Assembly (NCBI RefSeq): GCF_029784135.1
Contig: NC_073744.1
Coordinates: forward strand, 72,218,593-72,282,592
Source of the DNA: Toxorhynchites rutilus septentrionalis
Lineage: Eukaryota > Arthropoda > Insecta > Diptera > Culicidae
DNA length: 64,000 bases
Reading direction: 5' to 3'
The notes beneath the pieces are model-generated. The model was not told the DNA's origin. It searched no databases and saw only the letters and a list, made by a program, of their open reading frames with translations. The translations under genes were made by a program, and so were the position numbers. Below are positions 14,384 to 25,765 of this stretch, one piece after another (the first letter of the stretch is position 1; each line of letters starts with the position of its first letter).

Positions 14384-15336
14384 TCAATATTTGGCGATAT
14401 TGCCTCCACGAGCCTTTATAACTCTGTTGATGCGGCTTGGAATGGAATTGACCAGTTTTTGGCAATGGTTTTGTGTGTAATTTGACCAAATATTCATGAT
14501 GGCTTCTTTGAGTTCAATCCGGTTTCGTAGTTGATAATTCTGCAGCTGATTATCCATATCCTTCCAAATGTTCTCAATTGGATTGAGATCTGGGCTAGTT
14601 GGAGGCCAATCCAGAACAGGAATTTGATGGTTTTGAAACCATTGCATTGATTTCTTGGCCTTATGACAGGGAGCGTTGTCTTGTTGGGAGTACCATTGGT
14701 CATCAACACGACCGAAAGTCTCTTCGAGATACTGTTCAAGGACACTGGAGATGGTTTCAATATATCGAGTGGCATTCAATCTTCCTTCATAAGAAATCAA
14801 TGGACCAATTCCTTTTGAGGAAAAGCAGCCCCCACACACTGACAGAACCTCCTCCACCTTGTTGTCGCGTTTGAAAGCTGAATGGTTTGTCACATTCTTC
14901 AGCTGTGCGTCTCACAAATACAAATATGTTTGCGACACCATTCCAGACGTGTTTTGATTTGCTTTTTATTCCGGAAAGGGCACCGTTTTTGTGTGTAGCT
15001 ATGTAGTCCGCTGTCATTAAGCCGTCGTCGAACTGTTCGGGCACTTACTTGCTTCCCAACTGCATGACTCCATTCACCGGTCAAAGCACGGCCGGATGGT
15101 GTTCGGTTCTGCTTGCTCAGTCTTTTCAAATGACGGTCATCAGCCGGGGTGGTCATCCTTTTGCGTCCTTGACCGGGTTCATTCTTGAGAGGCTTGCCGG
15201 CTTTCAATTTGAGGTTTACATTTCTGATGAAATGATACGATACATGAACCGTCTTGACAATTTCCGATGGTCTGGTTCCACTTTTGAGCAGATGGGCGAC
15301 TAACGCGCGCGTTTCTGGATCAACAAACTTGCGACC
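14384..15336 (-). pseudogene. Tc1-family DD34E transposase, frameshifted
   Basis: The N-terminal half (from MGRKFVDPETRAL at about 15337) has the paired-like helix-turn-helix region, a GRKR linker (GQGRKRM) and the second HTH (VSARTVRRRL). The C-terminal half (14893-14384) holds QQDNAPCHKAKK and SPDLNPIENIWKD with 34 residues between catalytic Asp and Glu, diagnostic of Tc1 (DD34E). The halves are in different frames, and the block that should carry the first catalytic Asp (family motif FSDES) is missing between WCRKH and KWNGVANIF-like sequence. The gene is therefore dead through deletion plus frameshift. It could bind its ends only if supplied in trans. Confidence 0.88.
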
Positions 15337-15480
15337 CATCTCGAATCTTTGAAGACGAACTTTACACTGAATGATCGATGGATCCAACAACAACACACAC
15401 CAAACACAAAACTAATGTCAGCACTAATACACAAATAAGGGATTTGACAGACTTCAACGTCAGCTTTCCTTTGTTCAATT

Positions 15481-15640
15481 TTTTTTTTTTTTATTTCTGT
15501 ATTATAGTGACTTTCAACACATTTGGCTGGTTCGTCACTTTTACCTTCCATTTCGGAAGAATGTCGGGAGTGAGAATTGAACTCGTGACCTTTAGCGTGA
15601 GAGGTATGGATGTTACCGCTACGCCAGATCGCCTCCACCC
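15481..15640 (-). mobile_element. SINE nested in the Tc1 element
   Basis: On the minus strand it starts with a tRNA-like head (A-box TGGCGTAGCGGTAAC, B-box GGTCACGAGTTCAATTCTC) and ends in an A-tail (T run at 15481-15494). Flanked by a perfect 11-bp duplication TTTGTTCAATT at 15470-15480 and 15641-15651. About 160 bp; a different family from the other SINEs in the window. Confidence 0.85.
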
Positions 15641-15885
15641 TTTGTTCAATTCAAATTGACGGTTACTGCCTATAATTTTGTCCAAGCTCCAACAGACCTC
15701 TGTAAACTTAAAAAGTATAGATTAAAACCCATCTATGCATTTCAATGAAATGCTCAGTGAATAGTCACGTGGACTATTGCTTTAGTTGAAAAAGTAGCAG
15801 AGTTCAAAATTGTATTAACTTTCTTGCAGAAATAATCGTTTAATGTAAGTGTGGCAACGACTGCCTATAATTCTAGCCAGTACTG

Positions 15886-17547
15886 TATATCCGAAAAAAA
15901 AACTCGGAAACAGTGGTCAATTGAGACCAATTTCCCATGAATGCTGTTTCCTGAGCTTAGATTGTTCATCCACCAGTATCCCATTTTGCGTCGGTCCTAC
16001 CGTCCCGATTACAGTAAACTTTGTTTTTTTTTGACGTAGGACTACGAAATTTAAACACTGAGTATGTAGGAAAAAAAATAATGATTTCGAATAACTCGAG
16101 CACTTCCTAATAGATCGCAAAGACGTTTGTATCAATTGTATATTTATATGCATCTATCACAATCAATAAAATGTGATTTTTCTTGAAATAAACAATTTAA
16201 TAATAATGAAATGTCAAGCATTTTCTGAACGCACTAAATTCTACGTTTTGATTGGCTCAAATTGTAGCAGGTATGGAAAAAAAATATCGAATTTGAAGAA
16301 CCGACCATGTACATTTCGTTTATTGGTCCAAAAAAATGATCTGTGCAAAGTTTCAGCTCTATCGCACATGATTTAGGGTTGCCTCAAAGCACTCATAGTT
16401 TTGATTTTTTTATCCTCGAAAATCTTCCAAGGGGGGAGTAAAGGAAATTTAGAAAATCGAAATTTTTTTTCGATGCCAAATAACTTAAAAATGCAAAAAT
16501 GTCTGGTGTTATCACAAAAAAAAAAGTTAGGCCGAAAATCGACTTTTTGGGACTGGAAGACGAATTGACAACAATAACACATACCAAAGTCATATTAAAA
16601 GAGTTACGCAAAAAAACCATAGTACAAACCATCCGTACTGTAAATTAATTAAAAGTATAGTATAAACATGATATAAATATGGTTATGATTGCATGATTTT
16701 TCTCCATATCCTATAGTTACATTTAGGTGCCTAGTCCTTCAAATTCCTTCTAAAAATCCTATTCAATTTGTACGAGGAAAGTGTCACCCATATCTAGGTG
16801 AAGGGACCACGAACGTGTTAATGGAGTTTTGAGAAAATATTTAGTCTGCCAAATTGCCGCCCTCTTGGATTTTAATTTTTCATGAACACAGTTACAGTTA
16901 CTACTAGTCCAGTCCTTCCATCAGATACCCATATTGATGGGGTTTCGAGAAAGTATGTAGCCCCTCAAAATTTCCAAAAAAAAAACAAACTAAATAAATC
17001 CGTTTAAAACGCAGCATGTCTCAAACATAGAAATAAATATTGCGATGGGAATTTTAAACGAGGTTCTTTTATGAACCGTGGTCTTAAATAAACCACGGAT
17101 CATTTTTAAAGAACCGCAGATCGTACGCTCTTTCTGAAGAACCTGCTCAAATAAGCGACTCTTGAGCGCTCGCCCATCTCTAAAATACATGCAAACTGCG
17201 AGCAGGGTTACCATTCCGGTTTTGTGGCCCTGAAAGGCACCAATTTTGTCCAATTTTGTGGAGCAGTGGCCTCGAAATCTCCCGCAGACTGCAGACTTTT
17301 CATCGTCCAATAGATTAATCAGCTTGCGCACAATTCATCGATTGAGTTGGGTCGGTGTTTGCACTAACCCAAACTGTCCAAAATTATCGCCCGAGGGAAA
17401 GTCTGCAGTTTGCGGAGGCTCTCAGTGTATGGCGGCAGCAACATTCAAACTCTTTGCCCGCTGTCCCCGCCGTTGCCACCGCTGCCACTTCTGTCGCCAC
17501 TCCTGTCATTTCTACCATTTCTATAGAGCTGCCGCTACATGCTAGAA
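15886..17547. other. Repeat-rich intergenic, no gene
   Basis: Contains repeat R1 (16031-16220), a segment at 16220-16420 that reappears inverted at 56835-56990 (shared words CCGACCATGTACATTT, GACATGATTTAG-like, GCCTCAAAGC), and a decayed MITE near 17270-17425 whose ends (CCCGCAGACTGCAGAC and inverted AAAGTCTGCAGTTTGCGGAG) resemble the MITE at 36050-36551. No ORF is credible. Confidence 0.5.
16031..16220 (+). repeat. Dispersed repeat R1, second copy
   Basis: Starts with TGACGTAGGACTACGAAATT and then follows 4490-4775 word for word in order (AATTTAAACACTGA, CCTAATAGATCGCAAAGA, GCATCTATCACAATCA, AAATGTCAAGCA). Confidence 0.6.
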
Positions 17548-18105
17548 CAGCGGTACTCACCTTTTTTCATAGGAGTTACAAAAATGTGTTAGTAATGGTG
17601 TCGCGGGCGATGTTCAAGACACGACCACACTGTTAACAGAGAACTACGAAATTATTACTTTTGTGCTCGCCGGTAATAATTTCGTAGTTAAAGAAATTTA
17701 ATATTGAAACTCTTGGATAAAAATATTTGATAGCAATGACAAGGACTGATAAATTAATGCTTTCATTGAGTGAGGAGCGCGAACGCTTCACAAAGCAATT
17801 TGAGTAGATTGTCAAATTAATTCTAAGCATCAACATGTACTGTTGATTGCTCGCTGTCTAGAGCACTGAAACTGAAACACTGAACTTCTTGAATATCAAA
17901 GTATTTTTTCAGTATCTCCTAGCAAAATTACATCTCCAACGCAGAACGAATCATTTCAGCAGGCGCAGAACGGTAACAGAGAATCCGAATCGAATCTATT
18001 ATGTGATGGCGGCGGAGGCGAAGGTAATAACATCGAAACTGATTTTCATCTTCAGTTTTTCACTGAAGAACACTCAACGTTGAATAATACATTACGTCAC
18101 TTTTG

Positions 18106-19403
18106 AAGGGTGTGTCACATCAAATTGCATCACGGAAAAAACGCTGTAGAAATTCGCCCAGTAGACCGATCCTTTGAAAATTTTAGACAGTAAAATAAAA
18201 ACTATTAAACAACTTTTGGCATTTCCTTTTTATTCATACTTCGAGCCCAGGCCCGTATGCTCGCACCTTCCTCTTTACCCCGTCCATAAGGTTCTGTACA
18301 ACGTCAGGTTGTAGTTTTTTTTGAACAGAAATCCATTTTCTCTTGAAGTCCGCCTCCGATTTGACAACTTTTGGGTTCTTCCGGAGGGCCTACTTCATAA
18401 TCGCCCAATATTTCTCTATTGGGCGAAGCTCCGGCGCGTTGGGTGGGTTCATTTCCTTTGGCACGAAGGTGACCCCGTTGGCTTCGTACCATTCCAACAC
18501 GTCCTTTGAATAGTGGCACGAAGCGAGATCCGGCCAGAAGATGGTCGGGCCCTCGTGCTGCTTCAATAGTGGTAGTAAGCGCTTCTGTAGGCACTCCTTA
18601 AGGTAAACCTGCCCGTTTACCGTGCCGGTCATCACGAAGGGGGCGCTCCGCTTTCCGCAAGAGCAGATCGCTTGCCAAGTATATGTAATTTTTGGCAAAC
18701 TTGGATAGTTTCTGCTTGCGAATCTCCTCCGGAACGCTGAATTTGTCCTCTGCGGAGAAGAACAACAGGCCCGGCAGCTGACGAAAGACCGCTTTGACGT
18801 AGGTTTCGTTGTCCATTACCAGGCAATGCGGCTTCGTCAGCATTTCGGTGTACAGCTTCCGGGCTCGCGTCTTCCCCACCATGTTTTGCCTTTCGTCGCG
18901 GTTAGGAGCCTTCTGAACCTTGTATGTACGCAGGCCCTCCCGCTGCTTGGTCCGCTGGACGAATGAACTTGACAAATTCAGCTTATTGGCGACATCCCGG
19001 ACCGAATTTCTCGGATCACGTCTAAACTGCTTAACTACGCGCTTGTGATCTTTTTCACTGACGGAGCATCCATTTTTGCCGTTCTTCACCTTCCGGTCGA
19101 TGGTTAGGTTCTCGAAGTATCGTTTTAGTACTCTGCTGACCGTGGATTGGACGATTCCCAGCATCTTACCGATGTCCCGATGTGACAACTCCGGATTCTC
19201 GAAATGAGTGCGCAGGATTAATTCATGACGCTCTTTTTCGTTCGACGACATTTTTCCAAATTTACGAAAAATTGACAGTGAAGCATGGCCAACGTGATCT
19301 ATACACTCTTATCTGATTATAAGCGAAAGCTGAAGATATAATTCCTAAAAATTAAATTTCTACAGCGTTTTTTCCGTGATGCAATTTGATGTGACACACC
19401 CTT
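18106..19403 (-). mobile_element. DD37E transposon copy A
   Basis: About 1.3 kb with terminal inverted repeats of about 50 bp beginning AAGGGTGTGTCACATCAAAT. The right flank has TA (19404-19405); the left flank is TG, a probable mutated TA. Collinear with copies at 31752-33051, 45976-46741 and 52578-53874. Confidence 0.9.
18234..19251 (-). pseudogene. DD37E transposase, copy A
   Basis: The ORF starts MSSNEKERHELIL at 19251. HTH domains cover the first third (ELSHRDIGKMLGIVQSTVS; VRDVANKLNLSSSFVQRT). Catalytic residues: Asp in LVMDNETYV, Asp in FWPDLASCHYS and Glu in LRPIEKYW. I count 37 residues between the last two, the DD37E signature of the ITmDD37E branch of IS630-Tc1-mariner. A one-base insertion near 18675 shifts the frame (..AKNYIYLASDLL), and a nonsense TAG follows AIMK at about 18390. 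The same insertion is in copy C. Confidence 0.88.
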
Positions 19404-20554
19404 TAACTTGGAAACAATAATTGAAATCGCAAAAATTGAATAATCGATTGAAAAAATCACGAATCAGTCCTTCACGATTTATCAGTCATCCAGTTAGCGA
19501 CCAGACGGCAGCAATGCTTTCTTAATATTATTTCTCAGGACCGGGTTGTAAATTTGGGTTTTTGAAATTGGTATTTTTCAAGGTTAGAAGCGAATGAACT
19601 AAGAAAGCTTAAAGCCTCTATAATTCAAAACAACATCATTACACCAATAAATCCAAACACATTCCTAAATTCACACAAGCTCTCTTCAGCCAAAAATTAA
19701 TAAATTAAATTAAAAATTAATAATTTGATAACGCATAACGCATAAAATCAACAATTCGTACAATCTCCACGGTATGAAAACCGACGACGTACGTCCTATT
19801 TAATATTTCTCTTCCACTTTGATTCCGCTCTACACTATGCTTGCTTCTTGCATATTTTGAAGATGTATTCTGTGGCGAAAATAAAAAGTTCAACACAGTA
19901 GCAAAGTAAAAACTGAGGTTGGGCAGGACAAGCACAATATTTAGAGAACATTCACTGACAGCCAACGAAATGCATCGACAAATCAAACATGTACTCATAT
20001 TTATAGATTGTTGTGATTTTTCTTAAAATTTTCCTTAATTTGAATCATTTATTGGTTAGGGAACCGTAATGTATCAATTACTGGAAAAAAATAAAAAAAT
20101 TCCGATTCCATTGAAATGCAAACCATCAAAATTCATTCATAGCTAAAATAACTTTCAACGGTAAAACTATTCCATAGAAAACAAGTATTCTGATTTGGTA
20201 TCATACTTGATAGACGTAGTCTTATGTCAAGAAGTAAGTAATGATTTCATATTCATATTTTCATATCGATATTTTCATTTTTATTTATTTATCATTATTG
20301 ACAGGATTGGCTCTAATGATCGGATCAAGTATATTTAATAGACATTGAATCTATTAATACCTTTTAATTAGACAACTAACTAATGTGTAAATGTGTAATA
20401 TGTCAAACTCCATTATTCTCATATGATGTTTCCTAAATGATTTCTTAAGTTTTCGAGATTGTTACACATACAAAATGATAACAGGCCAGGTGATCCAACA
20501 AGAAGAGCCCGGTGGGCCGCAAGCGGCATGCGGGCTCCATATTGAGTATGGCTG

Positions 20555-21814
20555 TGCTAGAATGATGGTCTTAGCACATCAGCTCTGTTTCGCGGTTAGA
20601 GAATTAATGATGTTTTCGGAAAGCAACAACCAAATTTATTTTATTCTACTGGCGGTGGAATCACAAGTGGAGGGGCTTACAATCTTTGTATCTAAATTAT
20701 ATTCCGCTGTTACTTTAGTTACTCCTTTCGGTTGGAGCAACTTGTATAGCACAAATTGGACCAATCACCGAGGACCAAAAACCGAGGCACATAGCGTGTT
20801 TGGACAATGCCTGACATTTCACAAATATTCATTTTTTCTATTTCGATAAAAATAAAACGTTATTCGTTGTGATAGATGCGTAGAAATATTTCCCATCAAT
20901 TGATGTGAACATCCTTGCGATCTATTAAGAAATGCTCGACTTAAAAGCGTGCGAAACCTTTTATTTTTCCTACATGTTCAGTGCCTAGATTTCCATTTTA
21001 CCTTACCAATATCTTCCGGTTAGACGTAGTCCTACGTCAGAATCACAACTACAGTAGTGGCGTTATAGATATTTCCACCAGTAGTGTATATTGTTTTGTG
21101 ATGTAGAAGTAGATAGTTACTTTTTATTGCTCGAAATACAATTTACTATTTAACCTTAATTATTTAACCCTTTTTTAATCCACAGATGCCGCGCCCCAAT
21201 TGCCCCAGATGATGTGGCAAGCTCAAAGCAATTGTATTCAGAGTACACAACAAATTCCACAAGAACAAGCCCCGGATTTTTCACCATAGTTCCAATCGTA
21301 AGGTTTTTTTTAAAGTGGAGAACGAGCACTCTGGATGCTGTTTCGGACATGTTGAAATTTGAGAACAATATGACAATATGGATAATTTCAATGAATTTCT
21401 TTTTCTTTTTTTATCTCATGCAGGTAATCAATTTATTTCGCTAAACCACTGCATATTTGAGTTATGTAATAGTTATAGATTCTTTTGCCAAAACATAAAA
21501 ACATCAATTATTATAATTGTATTTTTATTTCAGTAAAGTTGGTCAGATTCACACACAAATTGTTTCATACCTCATACACCTTTATTTTAACATACCGACA
21601 ATAACTACCGTCTGCAGAATTCTTTTTTCACCTTGATAAACCAATTTCTGCCAGTCATCGTCTGCTTCATTGTCTTATACACGAGGCCTCCTTTGCCTTC
21701 TTAGGTTGTAAGTTGACTAGAGTTAACGGGTAGTTCTGCCTGACACATAACAATCAGTTGGAATACAGAAATTGCTGAGACTATGATGTGATGATTGATA
21801 CGCGAAAGATCTGC
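20555..21814. other. Flank 3' of glass, mostly repeats
   Basis: Contains an inverted copy of repeat R1 (20818-21040, ending in the motif TAGACGTAGTCCTACGTCAG). Bases 21170-21814 may include glass 3' UTR; TTTATT (AATAAA on the minus strand) occurs near 21590. No gene is recognised. Confidence 0.5.
20818..21040 (-). repeat. Dispersed repeat R1, inverted copy
   Basis: Read on the minus strand it repeats the order seen at 16031-16220: motif GACGTAGGACTACGTC, then a word like ACTGAACATGTAGGAAAAA, AATAGATCGCAAGGA, GCATCTATCACAACG, and TGAAATGTCAGGCA. Confidence 0.55.
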
Positions 21815-22198
21815 TTAAAATATATTTACAAAGTTGTTTCTAAACAAACTAATATCATCGTATTTGTTGCGCTGTTGTTGATAGTGATGATATTCTTCGA
21901 AGTACGAAAGCTGATGATGATGCGGCGTCGGTGGGAATGGTTTGAAGTTGAAGCCGTTGTACGAATTGTTGACACTGTTTGGTCCGCTAGAAAACGGTAT
22001 GCCATTCGCATAGTGTGAAGCATTCACTGCGTTAGATAAAGTTCCACCAGGTGCGGCTGCCACAGAAGAAGGCGCAGATGCAGCCATCAACGTTGACGAT
22101 GTGCGACTATAATGTTGAAGAGTATTCTGAGACTGGCCGTGGGGATGAGCGAACACTCCAGGAGGATGAGGAGGCGATTGCTGCGTTTGTTTTTGCTG
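21815..22198 (-). CDS. gl: glass candidate readthrough extension (127 codons)
   Basis: Directly after the TGA that ends the canonical frame (22201-22199), the same frame stays open for 127 codons to TAA at 21817-21815. The extension starts QQKQTQQSPPHPPGVFAHPH and continues Ser/Asn/Ala/His/Pro-rich, with a distinctive aromatic part (YNGFNFKPFPPTPHHHQLSY, then FEEYHHYQQQRNKYDD). Its composition matches the disordered parts of Glass rather than random AT-rich DNA. The stop context is TGA followed by C, the leakiest class in insects. No ATG opens it suitably and no acceptor AG is evident at the boundary. It is either translated by readthrough, joined by an unseen splice, or a recently lost C-terminus. 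Confidence 0.6.
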   Translation of the reverse strand, partial: QQKQTQQSPPHPPGVFAHPHGQSQNTLQHYSRTSSTLMAASAPSSVAAAPGGTLSNAVNASHYANGIPFSSGPNSVNNSYNGFNFKPFPPTPHHHQLSYFEEYHHYQQQRNKYDDISLFRNNFVNIF

Positions 22199-22271
22199 TC
22201 ATGCAATGAGAGCTTGTCCATTCGTTCCATGTACGCGCATGTGACGATTCAGATTGCCGGACTGAGAAAAT
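22199..22271 (-). CDS. gl: glass terminal exon, second half of zinc finger 5
   Basis: The acceptor is ATTACAG|A at 22272/22271. The A completes the Arg codon begun by AG of the upstream exon; then comes [15 protein letters not shown], which supplies the two zinc-binding His of finger 5, then TNGQALIA and TGA (22201-22199). The sequence across the junction ([20 protein letters not shown]) is the invariant end of the Glass zinc-finger array. The tail is much shorter than the fly's if translation stops here, which adds weight to the extension being used. Confidence 0.94.
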
Positions 22272-22552
22272 CTGTAATTATAGAATTTTATAAAGAAACT
22301 GGCTGACTGGCGATTTTCTGCCATATTATTTTTTTCTAGAGAATATTTTGGTTCTTAAATAAAAAATAACTAATATATCGAAGGTGTGTTTGAATGTTCT
22401 AACGATTCATAAAATTAATCGAATTTGATCGATAAAATTGAATGAATGTAATGTATGAATGTTTGATGTTTATACTGCCGGAAATGCGCAGTGTCATTTT
22501 TTTGTTATTCGATAAACAAACGCGAAACGCTCATGACTTTTGTGTTTGATTA

Positions 22553-24321
22553 AGATGAAAAACGTTGCACCGCTATATCGTTGCGAATTATCAGTGCAAT
22601 CAAGCATTTCATCCAGGAGACCTCATTCAGTTGTACAAAACAACGATATTGTCAGTGTTAGAATATGGCAGTTTTTTCTTCCGATCAGCTGCCAGGATTC
22701 ATATTCTCAAGCTGGAGAGGATACAATATCGTTGCTTGCGTATAGCCATGGGGTGTTTGCATTCGACACATACGATGAGTCTCGAAGTTTTGGCAGGAGT
22801 ACCCCCGCTTACTCTTCGGTTCACAGAATTATCCTACAGATTTCTCATCCGTTGTAAGATCATGAATCCATTGGTGATTGATAACTTCGAAAATCTACTC
22901 CAACTGACTCCTCAGTCAAGTTTTATGTCTTTATACCATGAGTACCTTACCCACGACGTGCACCCTTCACCAGGCATCTCCAACCAAGTTTGCTTCCCAT
23001 ACTTTTGCAATTCCTCTGTCATTTTTGATCTGTCCATGCGACAAAAAATCCATGGAATACCAGATCACCTACGCTCCAATGTTATTCCGTCGATATTTTC
23101 GGAAAAATATGGGAAAGTTGGATCTGATAAAATGTTCTTTACTGACGGTTCATACATAAACGGGTCCACTGGCTTCGGCATCTTCAATGAAAATTCCAGT
23201 GCCTCTTTCAAACTCAAAGATCCTTGTTCCGTGTATGTCGCAGAAATGGGTGCGATATACTATGCTCTAGGGATCATTGAAACACTGCCCATCGACCATT
23301 ATTTTATTTTTTCAGACAGTCTCAGCTCAATAGAGGCAATCCGCTCAATGAAAGTTGATAAACGCTCATCTTATTTCCTAACAAGAATAAGACATCTATT
23401 GAGTGTTTTGGTCGAAAAATTATTCAAGATTACCTTAGCATGGGTTCCCTCTCATTGCTCGATTCCGGGGAATGAGAAAGCGGACTCGCTAGCTAAGGTG
23501 GGCGCTTCAGAAGGCACACTTTTTGAAAGGCAAATTGCCTATAATGAATAAACGCGCATCTCTATCGCATTGGGCTCGCAGCAAACAATCTTTGTGATTG
23601 TGGCGATGGCTACCACGACATCGAGCATGTTGTCTGGTCGTGTATCCGGTTCCATGCTGCTCGCTCTCAGCTCTCTAGAGCACTGAGAGCAAAAGGCAGA
23701 CAATCGGATATCCCCGTCCGGGATATCTTAGGTAGCCGGGATCCTGATCTTCTGCTTCATCTGTACCTGTTCCTCAGAAACGCCGATGTCAACGTTTAAT
23801 GATGTTTCCTTCGTTGTGTCCTCGTTTCATATCCCTCCTATCCGATCGATAAACTTTTACTTAGTCGCGGCAATACATACACACACTCTTTACAGATGCA
23901 CGGGCCGAAGGTTGTGCAGTCCACTGATCATTCAACAAGAGCCAAAGGTTGTACCGCTCATGACAACTCTACACGAGCTGATGATTGCGCCGGCTAGTGA
24001 CCATTCTATCCTGGATTCCTCGAGTCGAGAAAGACACACCACGCTAGATATGGGGTACAGACTAGGGAGCGTTGCTGATTAATGGTCAGCTGCATCCCAA
24101 TAGGAACTAGCCCGTGTCGGGCACACTTACAGAGCATCGAAGACTGCAACATACCAATTATGAGAACACTTGTAATACTAACCTCGAGCCAACCACGAGT
24201 AATCGGTTACATATTACTAACATAGTTGTAAGACAAAAATTGTCAAAATATTGGACTCCCGGCCCCGTCAGGCTAACGCCACATGTGCCTTAATAAAAAA
24301 TATATTTTGGGAAAAAAAAAA
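22553..24321 (+). mobile_element. 5'-truncated non-LTR retrotransposon (I-type clade)
   Basis: Contains the RT C-terminal/thumb part, RNase H, a Cys/His segment (CDCGDGYHDIEHVVWSC) and a 3' end at AATAAAAAATATA followed by an A run at 24310-24321. It is 5'-truncated, as is usual for target-primed insertions, and antisense to glass in its intron. Confidence 0.8.
22565..23790 (+). pseudogene. LINE ORF2 fragment with RNase H
   Basis: Begins inside the reverse transcriptase thumb (HPGDLIQLYKTTILSVLEYG, LKLERIQYRCLRIAMG) and runs to a ribonuclease H domain: FFTDGSYINGSTGFGIF (first Asp), VAEMGAIYYAL (Glu), FSDSLSSIEAI (Asp), WVPSHCSIPGNEKADSLAK (His/Asp). After QIAYNE at about 23548 a stop appears and the frame shifts; the next part (HLYRIGLAANNLCDCGDGYH) continues the family's C-terminus to NADVNV and TAA near 23799. 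RNase H in this position marks the I clade or relatives. No endonuclease or RT catalytic core remains, so it is dead. Confidence 0.82.
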
Positions 24322-24372
24322 GCATTTCATGTCAATTTCCGAACTCGAGTATAATGACGGTTCATTCTTTAA

Positions 24373-24979
24373 TGTGCGATTTACATAGAATGTTACGGAA
24401 AAGAACGTCTACGTTCCGTCATCGTCTCCATCAATTCACACATGCAGTCAATGCTTGCGCCAGCACCGTCACGTCAAATGTCAAACGAATGATTTATTTA
24501 ATTTTATTCATGGTGTCGCCATCTACAACAATTTTGAATTACAATGCCCTCTGTCAAATCAGCATGCCTAGAATCAGTCCTAAATTTAGAAAAATTCAGT
24601 GAAAATCATTGAACTATATTATTTAAATGCTTAAAACCTGTAGTCCCGACCCTTTTTTTAACAATAATAATATATAGACTGTTTTTCTCAGCTAGTCGTG
24701 AATTGATTTTGACTGAGAAATTTGAAACTGGGAAATATGTTGGCATAGAAAATGCAGCCAAAAACAAAACAAAGGCCGAGACACAAAGCCCAGACAAAAA
24801 CCCAACGAGCCGTCCGTCTCCGTCAATTATTCTTTTCTACAAATCCTGCCGGTCGTTTTCGTTGAACGTATGCTGACGGGTCGTTACGTTGCCGGTGTAT
24901 GTGAATGTTTTCATATGAATTGCATGGTAGAATAACTGACGTAAAGGAACGTGACGTGGATGTTGTATGTAAATCGCAC
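24373..24979. mobile_element. MITE candidate with TTAA-like flanks
   Basis: The left word GTGCGATTTACATA returns inverted at the right (TATGTAAATCGCAC), with TTAA adjacent on both sides (24369-24372 and 24980-24983). Further inward the repeats diverge. About 607 bp, no ORF. The termini are uncertain by a base. Confidence 0.4.
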
Positions 24980-25035
24980 TTAATGGAGATCAAACGAATA
25001 TTTGGGGATGGTATCTGTGCCATACAAAAGAATGG

Positions 25036-25110
25036 AGTGCTCTAATTTACTCTAGAATACCCGTGTACAGTGCAAGTCGGAGGGAATTTCTTTAACGAAA
25101 AATTTATTAT
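25036..25110 (-). mobile_element. SINE family 2 fragment
   Basis: Shares CTAGAATACCCGTGTACAGT, GCAAGTCGGAG and TTTCTTTAACGAAAAAT with the minus copy at 33095-33352. The tRNA-like head is absent. Confidence 0.6.
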
Positions 25111-25765
25111 CCATTATCCATAATGCAATATAATTATCATACACAATTTTCGTTCCAAACCATCCCCCACTTGCAGTGAATGTGTTACTCTATAACATAG
25201 GACACATACGGGAGTGCTTATTTTCATTTTTGATTTTTGTCATAAAAGCGTGGCAAGGTTGCCACATTTGCACAACTCTATTGAACTTGATTAGAATGCA
25301 AAATTGCGATCCGCACGGGTAATTTTGACTCGATCGGATTTCAGAATATGGGTTAGTATACGGGTCAGAATACGAATCAGGAGTCGTAAAAATTACATTA
25401 TCGATTTCCTCGAGCGTATTTTTTCCACTAACCAAACTAAAAATGTGCGTAGGAGATAATCCGTACGTTTACCATCCAACCGAATACATTCAGCAACGTG
25501 TAAGACCGAATACGTGTGATGTTGTAATAAAGCACATTGAACACCTTAGAACACCGTGCTGTATCGTCATGTGTATTGCGTTTTGTTCTGGCATCAGCAC
25601 AGACTGTGTCGGCATTGCTCATGATAGCGTAAATAATAGTGAATATATTCCCCATCACGCTGCTCCTGCTTATTGTGTTGTAGGAATCGCAGCCGTTCAC
25701 TCTTTAACTTTACATGCATGACGACCATGAATTGTTGGCACTGCTCACGACATCGTAGAATTACA

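Larger units (their letters stand above)
14128..15885 (-). mobile_element. Tc1-like transposon with IR/DR ends
   Basis: Ends CAGTACTGGTCAGAATTATA (left) and, inverted, CAGTACTGGCTAGAATTATA (right). They are flanked by TA at 14126-14127 and 15886-15887. Each end has a second internal copy of the repeat: 14328-14349 (CTGGTCATAATTATAGGCAG) and, inverted, about 15664-15687. Two direct repeats inside each long terminal inverted repeat is the IR/DR layout of Sleeping Beauty-type Tc1 elements, where all four are transposase-binding sites. Interrupted by a SINE at 15481-15640. Confidence 0.88.
17548..20554. mobile_element. hAT-superfamily element with 8-bp TSD
   Basis: Terminal inverted repeats CAGCGGTACTCACC and (other strand) CAGCCATACTCAAT are flanked by a perfect 8-bp duplication TGCTAGAA at 17540-17547 and 20555-20562, the hAT hallmark. 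Subterminal words (GTCGCGGGC, GGGCCGCAAGCGGCATGCGG) are shared with 5926-6690. Without the nested DD37E copy (18106-19403) it is about 1.7 kb with no transposase, so it is non-autonomous. Confidence 0.8.

Noticed and set aside
20475..20849. 124-codon frame on the + strand
   Set aside because: It lies across the hAT right end and repeat R1; the reading is of non-coding repeats.
22540..22857. Separate 105-codon ORF at the LINE start
   Set aside because: It is out of frame with the RT/RNase H reading and has no motif.
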